A stretch of 64,000 bases of DNA from positions 372,001-436,000 of the forward strand of contig NZ_FOCL01000003.1 of assembly GCF_900110105.1 (NCBI RefSeq), given 5' to 3'. Below, piece by piece: positions 24,091 through 33,071 of the stretch. Numbering within the stretch: the stretch's first letter is position 1; each line of letters starts with the position of its first letter. Below the pieces are notes generated by a model, which was given only the letters and a program-made list of their open reading frames with translations, searched no databases and was not told the DNA's origin. The position numbers and the translations under genes were made by a program. The stretch comes from Mucilaginibacter gossypiicola. Lineage in GTDB: Bacteria; Bacteroidota; Bacteroidia; Sphingobacteriales; Sphingobacteriaceae.

Positions 24091-24942
24091 TTGAAAACAC
24101 TTAAAATAGCTATCCAAAAATCGGGTAGGCTCAACGAAAAATCTGTTGAATTATTAAAAAATTGCGGCTTAAACTTTGAAAACTACAAAAGCTCGCTTAT
24201 CTCTCCGGTATCCAATTTCCCTTTAGAAATCCTTTTCCTTCGTGATGATGATATTCCAGAGTATGTACAGGATGGCATTGCCGATTTAGGTATCGTAGGT
24301 GAAAACGTGATCCAGGAAACCGAAGTTGAAGTTAGCTATCTGCAACGCCTTGGTTTTGGCAAATGTTCACTCAAAATTGCAGTACCAAACAACAGCGATA
24401 TCAACTCACTGGCCGATTTACACGGCAAAGCAATTGCTACCACCTACCCTGCCATTTTAGGCAAGTTTTTAAAACAACAAAATATTACTTCAGATATCCG
24501 CACTATTTCCGGTTCGGTTGAAATTTCACCGGGCTTAGGTCTTAGCGACGCCATTTGCGATTTGGTATCAACCGGAGGTACGCTAAAAAGCAACGGACTG
24601 AAACCTTTTGCCGATGTAATGTCGTCGGAAGCGGTGCTGATTGGCAGCAAAGCCGTTGCCGAAAGCGACCTGGTATTGGAGCTAATCCAACGCATCCAGT
24701 CTGTTTTACGCGCTAAAGAGACTAAATATGTAGTACTTAACGTTGAAAAACAAAACCTTCCGGCTGTTATTGCTTTGCTACCGGGCGTAAAAAGCCCATC
24801 GGTAGTGCCATTGGCCGAAGAAGGTTGGGTTGCCGTACACACTGTGATCCCCGAGCGCGATTTCTGGGACCGCATAAGCCAGCTAAAACAGGCCGGCGCA
24901 CAAGGCATTGTAGTAATGCCTATTGAGAAGATCATTTTGTAA
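24091..24942 (+). CDS. hisG: ATP phosphoribosyltransferase
   Basis: First step of histidine synthesis: joins ATP and PRPP. This is the long form (283 residues) with its own regulatory domain, so HisZ is not needed. Visible are KIAIQKSGRLNEKSVELLKNCG at the N-terminus, the GIADLGIVGENVI binding region, and a C-terminal HisG_C domain with EGWVAVHTVIPERDFW and the end GAQGIVVMPIEKII. The start is a TTG at 24091, and protein alignment memory (MKTLKIAIQKSGRL) supports it. It is the first structural gene after the leader peptide. Confidence 0.96.
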   Translation: MKTLKIAIQKSGRLNEKSVELLKNCGLNFENYKSSLISPVSNFPLEILFLRDDDIPEYVQDGIADLGIVGENVIQETEVEVSYLQRLGFGKCSLKIAVPNNSDINSLADLHGKAIATTYPAILGKFLKQQNITSDIRTISGSVEISPGLGLSDAICDLVSTGGTLKSNGLKPFADVMSSEAVLIGSKAVAESDLVLELIQRIQSVLRAKETKYVVLNVEKQNLPAVIALLPGVKSPSVVPLAEEGWVAVHTVIPERDFWDRISQLKQAGAQGIVVMPIEKIIL

Positions 24943-25035
24943 CCCCCCGGCCCCCTGAAGGGGGAGCGAGTGCGGTTATATAATAAATTGAATAGTTTAC
25001 TTTAGGACATAACGCCCCTTTAGGGGGTTTGGGGG
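24943..25035. repeat. G/C-tract inverted repeat between hisG and hisD
   Basis: Left arm CCCCCCGGCCCCCTGAAGGG (24945 on) and right arm CCCCTTTAGGGGGTTTGGGGG (25015-25035) are imperfect inverted copies around an AT-rich spacer. The right arm ends one base before the hisD ATG, so a hairpin could affect hisD translation. Confidence 0.65.
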
Positions 25036-25036
25036 T

Positions 25037-26332
25037 ATGAAGACATACAATTATTCAGAACTTTCATCCACTGAAATCCAGAAACTGGTTCAGCGCAACG
25101 TTGACCCGGCTAATGAGATCAGAACCATTGTTGAGGATGTGATTGCCAACGTGCTGCAGCATGGTGACAGCGCTTTATTTGATTATGCATTGAAGTTCGA
25201 CAAGGTAGAGCTGAACAAACTTTATCTTGATAAAGCCGAACTGGAAGAAATTGCCAAAGCAATATCTGCAGATCAAAAGACGGCATTGGAAACGGCTTAC
25301 AGCAATATCTATAAATTTCACCAAACGCAGCTAAAAACCGAGGACAAGGTTGAAACCATGCCCGGCGTAACCTGCTGGCGCGAATTACGGCCAATTGAAA
25401 AAGTTGGATTGTATATTCCCGGAGGTTCGGCTGTATTGCCAAGTACGTTTTTGATGCTGGGTATCCCGGCACGTATTGCAGGCTGTCATGAAATAGTGGT
25501 TTGCTCGCCTCCGCAAAAAAACGGTAAGGTAAATGCCTTTATAGCTTATGTGGCCTTGATGCTGGGGATCGATAAAATCTACCTTGCGGGTGGTTCACAG
25601 GCTATAGCAGCGATGGCTTATGGAACTGCCAGCATCCCGAAGGTTGATAAGATCTTTGGGCCTGGTAATCAGTTTGTAACCAAAGCAAAAACCATCATCC
25701 AGTCAACCACCACAACGGCCATTGATATGCCCGCAGGGCCTTCAGAAGTATTGGTTATTGCAGATGAAACCGCAATCCCGGCCTATATAGCCGCCGATCT
25801 GCTGGCCCAGGCCGAGCATGGTATTGATAGCCAGGCGGTATTGGTTTGTACCTCTGCCGATATTGCTCAAAAAGCCATTGCCGAAGTTGAAAAACAACTA
25901 CCCGTTTTGCCGCGTGCCGAAATAGCCAAACTGGCCATCGATAACTCTTACGTAGTAATCGCCGGCAGCCTGAGCGAAGCTATGGCTTTCAGCAATCAAT
26001 ACGCGCCGGAGCACCTGATACTGGCTACTCATAGCTGGGAACAGATCACCGGCAGTATCATCAATGCAGGTTCGGTATTTTTAGGAAACCTAACCCCTGA
26101 AAGTGCAGGCGATTATGCATCAGGCACCAACCATACTTTGCCAACCAGTAGCTATGCAAGGGCTTATTCCGGCGTATCAGTTGATTCGTTTGTGAAAAAG
26201 ATCACGTTCCAGCATATTACCCGCGAGGGAATTAACAACATTGGCCATACTGTTGAAGTTTTGGCCGAGCTGGAAGGCTTGCATGCGCACAGAAATGCGG
26301 TGAGCGTGAGGATGAGCCCCTCTACCCCCTAA
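25037..26332 (+). CDS. hisD: Histidinol dehydrogenase
   Basis: Last two steps: NAD-dependent oxidation of histidinol to histidine, zinc enzyme. The family signature blocks are present: IPGGSAVLPSTFLMLGIPA, FGPGNQFVTKAK, DMPAGPSEVLVIAD, QAEHGIDSQAV with the catalytic Glu-His region, APEHLIL, and GSVFLGNLTPESAGDYASGT followed by NHTLPT. Length 431 is normal. The last codons (SPSTP) are written by a CCCCCTAAAGGGGG repeat that contains the stop, so the native C-terminus was probably altered by repeat insertion without harm. Confidence 0.97.
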   Translation: MKTYNYSELSSTEIQKLVQRNVDPANEIRTIVEDVIANVLQHGDSALFDYALKFDKVELNKLYLDKAELEEIAKAISADQKTALETAYSNIYKFHQTQLKTEDKVETMPGVTCWRELRPIEKVGLYIPGGSAVLPSTFLMLGIPARIAGCHEIVVCSPPQKNGKVNAFIAYVALMLGIDKIYLAGGSQAIAAMAYGTASIPKVDKIFGPGNQFVTKAKTIIQSTTTTAIDMPAGPSEVLVIADETAIPAYIAADLLAQAEHGIDSQAVLVCTSADIAQKAIAEVEKQLPVLPRAEIAKLAIDNSYVVIAGSLSEAMAFSNQYAPEHLILATHSWEQITGSIINAGSVFLGNLTPESAGDYASGTNHTLPTSSYARAYSGVSVDSFVKKITFQHITREGINNIGHTVEVLAELEGLHAHRNAVSVRMSPSTP

Positions 26333-26338
26333 AGGGGG
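26325..26338. repeat. Short G/C palindrome spanning the hisD stop
   Basis: CCCCCTAAAGGGGG: the TAA of hisD lies in the loop of a 5-bp C/G stem. It is related to the longer C/G-tract repeats at 24943-25035 and 31068-31169. Confidence 0.6.
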
Positions 26339-26376
26339 AATTTGGAGCCGCGAAAAAATGCAAAATATAAACCAAA

Positions 26377-26460
26377 CCGTCATTGCGAGGCACGAAGCAA
26401 TCCCCAATAAGCAGGGTCGCTCTGTATAGTTCGCGATTGCTTCGTGCCTCGCAATGACGG
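26377..26460. repeat. Dispersed palindromic repeat, copy 3 (84 bp)
   Basis: The arms (26377-26402 and 26435-26460) are perfect 26-bp inverted copies beginning CCGTCATTGCGAGG. It shares the CATTGCGAG...CTCGCAATGA ends with the 92-bp copies but is the most symmetrical. It lies between hisD and hisC. Confidence 0.85.
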
Positions 26461-26480
26461 GTGTAAAAAAAGATTAAAGA

Positions 26481-27527
26481 ATGTTCGACATAAATAATAT
26501 CCTTAGAGAAAATATAAAACGTCTTGTACCCTATTCATCGGCACGTGACGAATACCAGGGCGAAGCAAGCGTTTTCCTCGATGCCAATGAAAATGCCTTT
26601 GGCTCTCCTTTAGATCAGCAGTTTAACCGTTACCCTGATCCTTTACAGTACGATCTAAAAAAACGCATCACCGAAATTAAAGGCGTACCGCCCCGCAATA
26701 TTTTTGTAGGCAACGGCAGCGACGAAGCCATTGATATCCTGTTCCGTAGCTTTTGTAACCCAGGTGTTGACAATGTGATCCTGGTGCCGCCTACCTATGG
26801 CATGTACGAGGTATCAGCTAACATCAACGATATCGAAGCCCGTAAAGTAAACCTCACCAAAGATTACCAGCTTAATTTAGAAGGCATTGCCGAGGCTATC
26901 GACAAAAACACCAAGCTCATCTTTATCTGCTCGCCAAACAACCCGACAGGTAATTCCATCAACCGCGATGATATTCAAACCTTGCTGGCCAACTTTAAAG
27001 GCATTGTAGTGGTTGATGAAGCTTATATCAATTTCAGCCGTCAAAAATCATTTATCCAGGAACTTACCGAGTGCGCTAACCTTGTTGTAATGCAAACTCT
27101 CTCCAAAGCATGGGGGCTGGCCGGTTTACGCGTGGGCATGGCTTTTGCCAGCGAGGAGATTATCGAGGTGATGAATAAGGTAAAGCCGCCTTATAACGTA
27201 AACGAATCCTCGCAACAACTTGCTTTGGCGGCTTTGGCAAACGTTGGTCAGGTTAATGAATGGATCAAAGAAACGCTTGCACAGCGCGACAGGTTGGTTT
27301 TACAACTGAAAAACTTTGATTTTGTAGTAGATATTTATCCTTCAGATGCCAACTTCATCCTTGTAAAAACCACCAACGCAAACGGCATTTACGATTACCT
27401 GGTAAAACAGGGCATCATTGTGCGTAACCGCTCAAAAGTTGAGCTTTGCGAAGGTTGTTTGCGCATAACCATTGGTACTCCTGATGAGAATACAGTTTTA
27501 CTGGATACGCTACAAAACTTCAAATAG
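26481..27527 (+). CDS. hisC: Histidinol-phosphate aminotransferase
   Basis: PLP enzyme that makes histidinol phosphate from imidazole acetol-phosphate and glutamate. Fold type I motifs are clear: GNGSDEAIDILFRSF (cofactor phosphate region), SPNNPTGNSI, VVVDEAYINFS (Asp pairing with the PLP ring nitrogen), and TLSKAWGLAGLRVGMAFA containing the Schiff-base Lys and phosphate-binding Arg. The C-terminal IVRNRSKVELCEGCLRITIGT carries the substrate carboxylate/phosphate Arg. Length 348 is normal. Confidence 0.97.
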   Translation: MFDINNILRENIKRLVPYSSARDEYQGEASVFLDANENAFGSPLDQQFNRYPDPLQYDLKKRITEIKGVPPRNIFVGNGSDEAIDILFRSFCNPGVDNVILVPPTYGMYEVSANINDIEARKVNLTKDYQLNLEGIAEAIDKNTKLIFICSPNNPTGNSINRDDIQTLLANFKGIVVVDEAYINFSRQKSFIQELTECANLVVMQTLSKAWGLAGLRVGMAFASEEIIEVMNKVKPPYNVNESSQQLALAALANVGQVNEWIKETLAQRDRLVLQLKNFDFVVDIYPSDANFILVKTTNANGIYDYLVKQGIIVRNRSKVELCEGCLRITIGTPDENTVLLDTLQNFK

Positions 27528-27584
27528 AAAAGCGGAAGGCAAAATCATTAATTCAATAACTCACTAATCCACTAATTATATAGG

Positions 27585-28724
27585 ATGAGCCTACAGAAAA
27601 TATTATTCGTTGACCGTGACGGCACCCTGATCAAAGAACCTGCCGATGAGCAAATTGATTCATTCGCGAAGCTGGAGTTTTATCCCGGCGCATTAACCTA
27701 CCTGCCCAAAATAGCCAAAGAACTTGATTTTGAACTGGTAATGGTGACAAACCAGGATGGTTTGGGAACCTCAGTTTATCCTGAAGATACTTTTTGGCCC
27801 GTGCACAACTTCATCCTGCAAACATTTGAAGGCGAAGGCGTGAAGTTTGCTAATCAAATCATTGACCGTACTTTTGCGCGCGACAACGCCCCTACCCGCA
27901 AGCCGGGCACTGCGCTGTTAACGCAGTACTTAGATGCAGATAAATACGATCTGAAAAACTCATTCACCATTGGCGACCGTAAAAACGACGTTTTGTTGGC
28001 TAAAAATCTTGGCGCAAAAGCCATCTGGCTTAACAATAACAGCAACCTTGGCGGCAGCGAGTTTTCTGAAAACGACCATATTGATGATGTCATCTCCCTT
28101 GAAACTACCGACTGGCAAAAGATCTACGAGTTTCTGAAACTTGGTCAGCGGGTATTTGAACATCGCCGTGCTACCAAGGAAACAGATATCCATATCAAAA
28201 TAAACCTTGATGGTAAGGGTGATGCCAAAATTTCAACCGGTCTGCACTTTTTTGACCACATGCTTGATCAAATTGCCCGTCACGGCAGTATCGACCTGGA
28301 AATTACCGCCAAAGGGGATCTGCATATAGATGAGCACCATACCATTGAAGATACGGGTATTGCCCTGGGCGAAGTATTTGCCGCAGCATTAGGCAACAAA
28401 ATGGGCATTGAACGTTATGGCTTTTGCCTGCCAATGGATGATTGCCTGGCACAGGCCGCTATTGACTTCGGAGGCCGTAACTGGCTTGTTTGGGACGCCG
28501 ATTTTAAACGCGAAAAAGTGGGCGATGTACCAACCGAAATGTTCTACCACTTCTTTAAATCATTCAGCGATGCCTCAAAAAGTAACCTGAATATAAAAGC
28601 GGAAGGACAAAACGAACATCACAAAATTGAAGCTATATTTAAAGCCTTTGCAAAGGCAATAAAAGTGGCCGTAAAACGTGATGTAGATAAGATGGTTTTA
28701 CCAAGCACAAAGGGACTGCTGTAA
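27585..28724 (+). CDS. hisB: Bifunctional histidinol-phosphatase / imidazoleglycerol-phosphate dehydratase
   Basis: A 379-residue fusion. The N-terminal HAD phosphatase (about 1-165) shows [22 protein letters not shown] and [20 protein letters not shown]. The C-terminal dehydratase (about 185-379) shows the metal-binding blocks [29 protein letters not shown] and [16 protein letters not shown]. Both catalytic halves look intact. It catalyses the sixth and eighth steps of the pathway. It starts 57 bp after hisC. Confidence 0.97.
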   Translation: MSLQKILFVDRDGTLIKEPADEQIDSFAKLEFYPGALTYLPKIAKELDFELVMVTNQDGLGTSVYPEDTFWPVHNFILQTFEGEGVKFANQIIDRTFARDNAPTRKPGTALLTQYLDADKYDLKNSFTIGDRKNDVLLAKNLGAKAIWLNNNSNLGGSEFSENDHIDDVISLETTDWQKIYEFLKLGQRVFEHRRATKETDIHIKINLDGKGDAKISTGLHFFDHMLDQIARHGSIDLEITAKGDLHIDEHHTIEDTGIALGEVFAAALGNKMGIERYGFCLPMDDCLAQAAIDFGGRNWLVWDADFKREKVGDVPTEMFYHFFKSFSDASKSNLNIKAEGQNEHHKIEAIFKAFAKAIKVAVKRDVDKMVLPSTKGLL

Positions 28725-28802
28725 GCAGAAGCAGGAGACAAGAAATCAAGAAACAAGGTTTTCTCTTGGCTCTTGACTACTGATATCTTTAATCTTAAAA
28801 AA

Positions 28803-29393
28803 ATGATAGGTATTATACTATACGGAGCCGGAAACATATTTTCCCTTACTGCCGCCTTAGAGCGCTTAGGTATTCCCTATGGCTTTATTAACAGCGAAGA
28901 AGATTTTGATAAGTATGACCGTTACATCATTCCGGGTGTTGGCCATGCGGGTGCGGCCATGAATAAGCTTAAAGCTACCGGGCTTGTGCCAGCTATCAAA
29001 GCTTTGAAAAAACCTACATTGGGTATCTGTGTGGGCATGCAGCTGCTTACTTCGCATTCTGAAGAGGGAGATTCTAACCTATTGGATATCATACCGGTTA
29101 AAACTTTGAGGTTTAAAGACAGCGCCGATCATAAGGTACCCCATACGGGTTGGAACAGGGTTTTCCCCGAAAAAGAAAACCCGCTATTTGAAAATATACC
29201 GTCAGGTTCACATTTTTACTTTGTACATTCATACTTTATTGAGTATGATAAAGCATACACTTTATTAGCTGCTGATTACGGAAATCAATTTTCGGCATCA
29301 ATTTGGCTTGATAATTTTTACGGCGTACAATTTCACCCCGAAAAGTCGGGTGTGTTTGGCGAAACATTGTTAACTAATTTCTCAAAAATATAA
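28803..29393 (+). CDS. hisH: Imidazole glycerol phosphate synthase, glutaminase subunit
   Basis: Class I glutamine amidotransferase that delivers ammonia to HisF. The nucleophilic Cys is in PTLGICVGMQLLTSHSEEG, and the His/Glu of the triad are in YGVQFHPEKSG. The ATG at 28803 (MIGIILYGAGNIFS) is chosen; the frame is open to a TTG at 28773, but GAGN near the N-terminus is the usual layout. Five bases separate it from hisA. Confidence 0.96.
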   Translation: MIGIILYGAGNIFSLTAALERLGIPYGFINSEEDFDKYDRYIIPGVGHAGAAMNKLKATGLVPAIKALKKPTLGICVGMQLLTSHSEEGDSNLLDIIPVKTLRFKDSADHKVPHTGWNRVFPEKENPLFENIPSGSHFYFVHSYFIEYDKAYTLLAADYGNQFSASIWLDNFYGVQFHPEKSGVFGETLLTNFSKI

Positions 29394-29398
29394 AGGAT

Positions 29399-30148
29399 AT
29401 GTACATTATTCCTGCCATTGACATTTTGAACAAGAAGGTAGTCCGCCTTCGTGAAGGCGACTACGGACAGGTAACTGAATACGATGTTACCCTTGAAGAA
29501 ATGATAGAGCGCTACCAAAGCAACGGCACCAACTTCATCCACATCATCGACCTTAACGGTGCAAAAAATGATTTCAGCAATCAGCAATACCTGTTTGATG
29601 TAATCCGCAAAACCGACATGAAAGTGCAGTACGGTGGCGGTATCCGCAGCATCGATAAGGTAAAAGAGCTTATAGATGCCGGCGTTCACCGTGTTATTGT
29701 TGGTACCCAAGCACTTACCAACCCTGATTTTTTACCGGATTTGAGCAAGGAGATTTGCGGTAAAGATAAATGCTCCGACCAGGTTGTTGTAGCTATCGAT
29801 GTACTGGATGAGGTGATAAAATACTCTGGCTGGATGGAAAGTTCACCCATCAAACTGATGGATTATGTTGATAAATGTCTGGCCTTGGGTTTCTTCCGTT
29901 TCCTTTGTACCGACATTAACAAGGACGGCAAATTAGGCGGTGCAGGTATTGAACTGTATGAAAAACTGCTTGACCATTCTCCATTCATTAAACTGATAGC
30001 ATCAGGCGGTGTAAGCTCAATGGGCGATATCGAAAAACTAAACCGCTTAAAAGTTGAGTCGGTAGTAGTAGGCAAAGCGATATACGAGGGACATATCACC
30101 ATCGAAGATGTAAAAAACTGGAATCTGGACGCGCTGATTTCGATATGA
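29399..30148 (+). CDS. hisA: ProFAR isomerase
   Basis: Amadori isomerase (beta/alpha)8 barrel of 249 residues. The N-terminal catalytic Asp is in IIPAIDILNKKVVRL, phosphate-binding strands include VQYGGGIRSIDKVKELIDAG and VIVGTQAL, and the second catalytic Asp is in LCTDINKDGKLGGAG, followed by IASGGVSSMGDIEKL. The half-barrel symmetry with HisF is visible. Translationally close to hisH (5 bp). Confidence 0.97.
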   Translation: MYIIPAIDILNKKVVRLREGDYGQVTEYDVTLEEMIERYQSNGTNFIHIIDLNGAKNDFSNQQYLFDVIRKTDMKVQYGGGIRSIDKVKELIDAGVHRVIVGTQALTNPDFLPDLSKEICGKDKCSDQVVVAIDVLDEVIKYSGWMESSPIKLMDYVDKCLALGFFRFLCTDINKDGKLGGAGIELYEKLLDHSPFIKLIASGGVSSMGDIEKLNRLKVESVVVGKAIYEGHITIEDVKNWNLDALISI

Positions 30149-30178
30149 TCGCCCCCTTTTAAAAAAATTATACACTTC

Positions 30179-30266
30179 ATGTCATTGCGAGCGATAGCGT
30201 GGCAATCGCATGCTATACAGGGCGAACTTGCATAGTTCGCGATTGCTTCGTTCCTCGCAATGACAT
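30179..30266. repeat. Dispersed palindromic repeat, copy 4 (88 bp)
   Basis: ATGTCATTGCGAGCG at the left and CTCGCAATGACAT at the right, with CATAGTTCGCGATTGCTTCG inside. Lies between hisA and hisF and so must be transcribed with the operon. Confidence 0.85.
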
Positions 30267-30278
30267 ATTTTAAAAAGC

Positions 30279-31034
30279 ATGCTCGCTAAAAGAATCATCC
30301 CCTGCCTCGACGTTAAAGACGGTAGAACTGTTAAAGGCGTAAACTTTGTTGACTTGCGCGATGCCGGCGACCCGGTAGAGCTGGCCTGGAACTACTCCAA
30401 CCAGGGGGCCGACGAATTGGTATTTCTGGACATCACCGCTACCGTTGAGCGCCGCAAAACTATGGTTGAGCTGGTAAAATCAGTTGCCCGGCAAATCAAC
30501 ATCCCCTTCACTATTGGCGGCGGGATCAATGAAATTGCTGATGCTGATGCACTTTTAAACGCCGGAGCTGATAAAATCTCTATCAACTCTGCCGCAGTGC
30601 GTAACCCAAAACTGATAGATGAACTGGCTGCTGCTTTTGGTGTTCAGTTTGTGGTGATTGCTGTTGATACCCGCAGTATTGGAGATAAAAATGTTGTACA
30701 CCTGAATGGCGGCAGACTGCCAACAGAACGCCAAACGTTAGAGTGGATCCTGGAAGCTGAAAGTCGTGGTGCCGGTGAAATCCTGTTAACTTCAATGGAC
30801 CATGATGGTACCAAAGGCGGTTTTGATAATGGATTGCTGAAAACTGTTAATGATGCTGTGCATATCCCAGTTATAGCTTCAGGCGGTGCCGGTAAGGTTG
30901 AGCATTTTGTTGATGTATTTGAAAAAACCAATGTCGATGCTGCACTGGCTGCTTCGGTGTTTCATTATGGTGAGATATTGATACCTGATTTGAAACGAAC
31001 TTTGCAGGGAAATAAGATAGAAGTTAGAATTTGA
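30279..31034 (+). CDS. hisF: Imidazole glycerol phosphate synthase, cyclase subunit
   Basis: Forms IGP and AICAR from PRFAR and the ammonia supplied by HisH. Catalytic Asp11 equivalent is in [31 protein letters not shown] and [11 protein letters not shown] are the first phosphate site; [15 protein letters not shown] carries the second catalytic Asp; [13 protein letters not shown] and [11 protein letters not shown] close the barrel. 251 residues, normal length. Confidence 0.97.
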   Translation: MLAKRIIPCLDVKDGRTVKGVNFVDLRDAGDPVELAWNYSNQGADELVFLDITATVERRKTMVELVKSVARQINIPFTIGGGINEIADADALLNAGADKISINSAAVRNPKLIDELAAAFGVQFVVIAVDTRSIGDKNVVHLNGGRLPTERQTLEWILEAESRGAGEILLTSMDHDGTKGGFDNGLLKTVNDAVHIPVIASGGAGKVEHFVDVFEKTNVDAALAASVFHYGEILIPDLKRTLQGNKIEVRI

Positions 31035-31067
31035 TAATGTTAAAATAAAAAGTGGTGGCCAAGCGCG

Positions 31068-31169
31068 ATTCCCCTCTTGAGAGGGGGTGCAGGGGTGTGT
31101 TTCTCATCAAGCTTAGAACACACCCCTGCCAGCTCACAAACCTACGCTCCCCCTCTCAAGAGGGGAATT
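31068..31169. repeat. G/C-tract palindromic repeat between hisF and hisIE
   Basis: Left arm ATTCCCCTCTTGAGAGGGGG and right arm CCCCCTCTCAAGAGGGGAAT are perfect copies in opposite sense, with inner GCAGGGGTGTGTT and AACACACCCCTGC also pairing. Such elements resemble the one at 23581-23756 in plan. Confidence 0.75.
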
Positions 31170-31183
31170 GAAAAGCAGTTATT

Positions 31184-31771
31184 ATGAACATAGATTTTGA
31201 AAAAACCGGCGGACTTGTCCCCGTAATCATACAGGACGAACAAACTTTAGAGGTTTTGATGCTGGGCTACATGAACCAGGAAGCTTACGATAAAACCGTA
31301 CAGGAAAATATCGTAACTTTTTATTCCCGCTCAAAAAACCGCCTTTGGACCAAAGGTGAAACCAGCAGCAACTTCTTGCATGTAAAAAACATCAGCATTG
31401 ATTGTGATAATGACACCCTGCTTATTAAAGTAAAAGCCGACGGCCCCACCTGCCATACAGGCTCGCGCAGTTGCTTCAATACCGAGTTTAACCAAAACTT
31501 TATATTGGAACTGGAAAACATCATTGCCGACAGGTATGCTAACCCGGTTGAAGGATCGTATGTAAATAAACTCCGCAATAAAGGTCTTAATAAAATAGCC
31601 CAGAAAGTTGGTGAAGAAGGCGTTGAAACCGTTATAGCCGCACTTGCTGAAACGGAAACCGACCTGATCAATGAGTCATCAGATCTTGTTTTTCATTTAT
31701 TGGTACTACTTCGCGAAAAAGGTTTAACATTAGAAACAATAGCCAAAAACCTGGAATCAAGGCATAAGTAG
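31184..31771 (+). CDS. hisI: Phosphoribosyl-AMP cyclohydrolase / phosphoribosyl-ATP pyrophosphatase
   Basis: A 195-residue fusion (HisIE) for steps two and three. HisI part (about 1-108): [29 protein letters not shown], and the zinc/Mg residues in [10 protein letters not shown] and [12 protein letters not shown]. HisE part (about 115-195): [19 protein letters not shown] and [17 protein letters not shown], giving the acidic metal site of the all-alpha pyrophosphatase. It is the last gene of the operon and completes the set. Confidence 0.97.
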   Translation: MNIDFEKTGGLVPVIIQDEQTLEVLMLGYMNQEAYDKTVQENIVTFYSRSKNRLWTKGETSSNFLHVKNISIDCDNDTLLIKVKADGPTCHTGSRSCFNTEFNQNFILELENIIADRYANPVEGSYVNKLRNKGLNKIAQKVGEEGVETVIAALAETETDLINESSDLVFHLLVLLREKGLTLETIAKNLESRHK

Positions 31772-31868
31772 ATCAGTAGACAGTTTTTAGTTTGCAGTGG
31801 GCCGTTGGCAAAATCAATAGCTGCAAACAGGAAACTGCAAACTGAACAAAGAAACTGCAAACTGAATA
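31772..31868. repeat. Short AACTGCAAACTGAA repeats after the his operon
   Basis: GTTTGCAGTGGGCCG, GCTGCAAACAGG, GAAACTGCAAACTGAAC and GAAACTGCAAACTGAAT form a small cluster of inverted and direct copies. It ends directly at the start of the WD40 gene. Related words lie in 11757-11942. Confidence 0.55.
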
Positions 31869-32777
31869 ATGATTACCGTACAAAAAACAGCCGAACTTAC
31901 AGGTCATGCCAATCCGGTATTTACGCTTGAGCTTTCGCAAAAGCCGGGAATATTGTTTACCGGTGGCAATGATAAGGGGTTGGTTGAGTGGGGACTGAAG
32001 GATTTTTCGTTCATTAAGGTGATGTTCCCGGTTAATGCTTCGATTTATGCCATTCACTGCCCTCAGGGCTATCCTTTAATGTTTGCCGGATTGCGCAGCG
32101 GCGAGGTGCTGATATTTGATTTTATACAGCAAAAATTACTCAAGCCATTACGCCATCACCGGAAAGCTATTTTTGACATCAAATCGTCGGTAAAAAAAGA
32201 TGAATTGCTGGTAGCTTCTGAAGATGGTACTGTATCTGTATGGAGCCTTAAAACGCTCGAAATGGTGCATAGTATTACGGTATCAAAGGATACCGTTCGG
32301 TGCATTGCAGTGGCGCCCGATCAAAAGCAGGTGGCATTCGGTTGCCGCGACAATCATATTGCAGTTTACGACCTGGAAGATTATACCATTATCAAGGCGC
32401 TTCATGGCCATACGATGGCTGTGTTTTCGCTCGCCTATAGCCCTGATGGAAGTTACATCGCTTCCGGCTCAAGAGATGCCCAGATAAAAATCTGGGATAC
32501 CGGCAGCTTTCATGAAGTAAAAAACATTCCCGCCCATTTATTCGCGGTAAACCATATCGCATTTCATCCAACCCTGCCCTATTTTGCTACCGCCAGTATG
32601 GATAAAAGTATCAAGATCTGGGGATCGGATGATTTCAAGCTTTACAAAAACATCAGCAGAGAAAAAGGCTACCCAGGCCACCTGCTATCCATCAACAAAT
32701 TAGCATGGGCAGCTGCAGATCAGTTACTTTCGGTAAGTGATGATAAAAATATCATCAACTGGGAAATTAAATTTTAA
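31869..32777 (+). CDS. WD40-repeat protein
   Basis: A 302-residue beta-propeller with no other domain. WD-type blades are visible, e.g. TGHANPVFTLELS, HRKAIFDIKSS...VSVWSL, HTMAVFSLAYSPDGSYIASG with DAQIKIWD, and HLFAVNHIAFHPTLPYFATA with DKSIKIWG, about six to seven in all. No signal peptide, so cytoplasmic. Probably a protein-interaction scaffold. It follows the his operon by 97 bp in the same direction; whether it is co-transcribed is unclear. Confidence 0.92.
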   Translation: MITVQKTAELTGHANPVFTLELSQKPGILFTGGNDKGLVEWGLKDFSFIKVMFPVNASIYAIHCPQGYPLMFAGLRSGEVLIFDFIQQKLLKPLRHHRKAIFDIKSSVKKDELLVASEDGTVSVWSLKTLEMVHSITVSKDTVRCIAVAPDQKQVAFGCRDNHIAVYDLEDYTIIKALHGHTMAVFSLAYSPDGSYIASGSRDAQIKIWDTGSFHEVKNIPAHLFAVNHIAFHPTLPYFATASMDKSIKIWGSDDFKLYKNISREKGYPGHLLSINKLAWAAADQLLSVSDDKNIINWEIKF

Positions 32778-32843
32778 TTTTCGCCTGCCACACTCTCCTA
32801 TATTTAGGTTATTTCAAGAAAACCATCGTTTCATTGCAAAAAA

Positions 32844-32894
32844 TAATATTAAATTAGTGTATTTTTCACACAAAGTCACACTAATTTAATATTA
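32844..32894. repeat. Perfect 17-bp AT-rich inverted repeat
   Basis: TAATATTAAATTAGTGT (32844-32860) pairs fully with ACACTAATTTAATATTA (32878-32894) across a 17-nt loop. It may end WD40 transcription or serve as a binding site upstream of the big T9SS gene. Neither arm is followed by a clear T-tract in plus sense. Confidence 0.6.
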
Positions 32895-33071
32895 AAAAGC
32901 ACAGCGCTATTCATTCCTATTTTGTTTATTCATTTTGTTCATTCCTGAAAAACGGGAACATTTATAGTCATTTACTCGTAACTATACAACAGTACTCAAG
33001 TTCGAAAAAAGCAACCTAAATTTTCACCATAGCTTTTAAGAATATAAAAAATAGTATGAATAAGTATAGTT
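32895..33071 (+). other. Leader region of the T9SS cargo gene
   Basis: AT-rich. Two near-copies of TTCATTC and TTTTGTT (32908-32946) could supply -33 elements, but no clear -7 partner was found. No gene seen. Confidence 0.35.
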
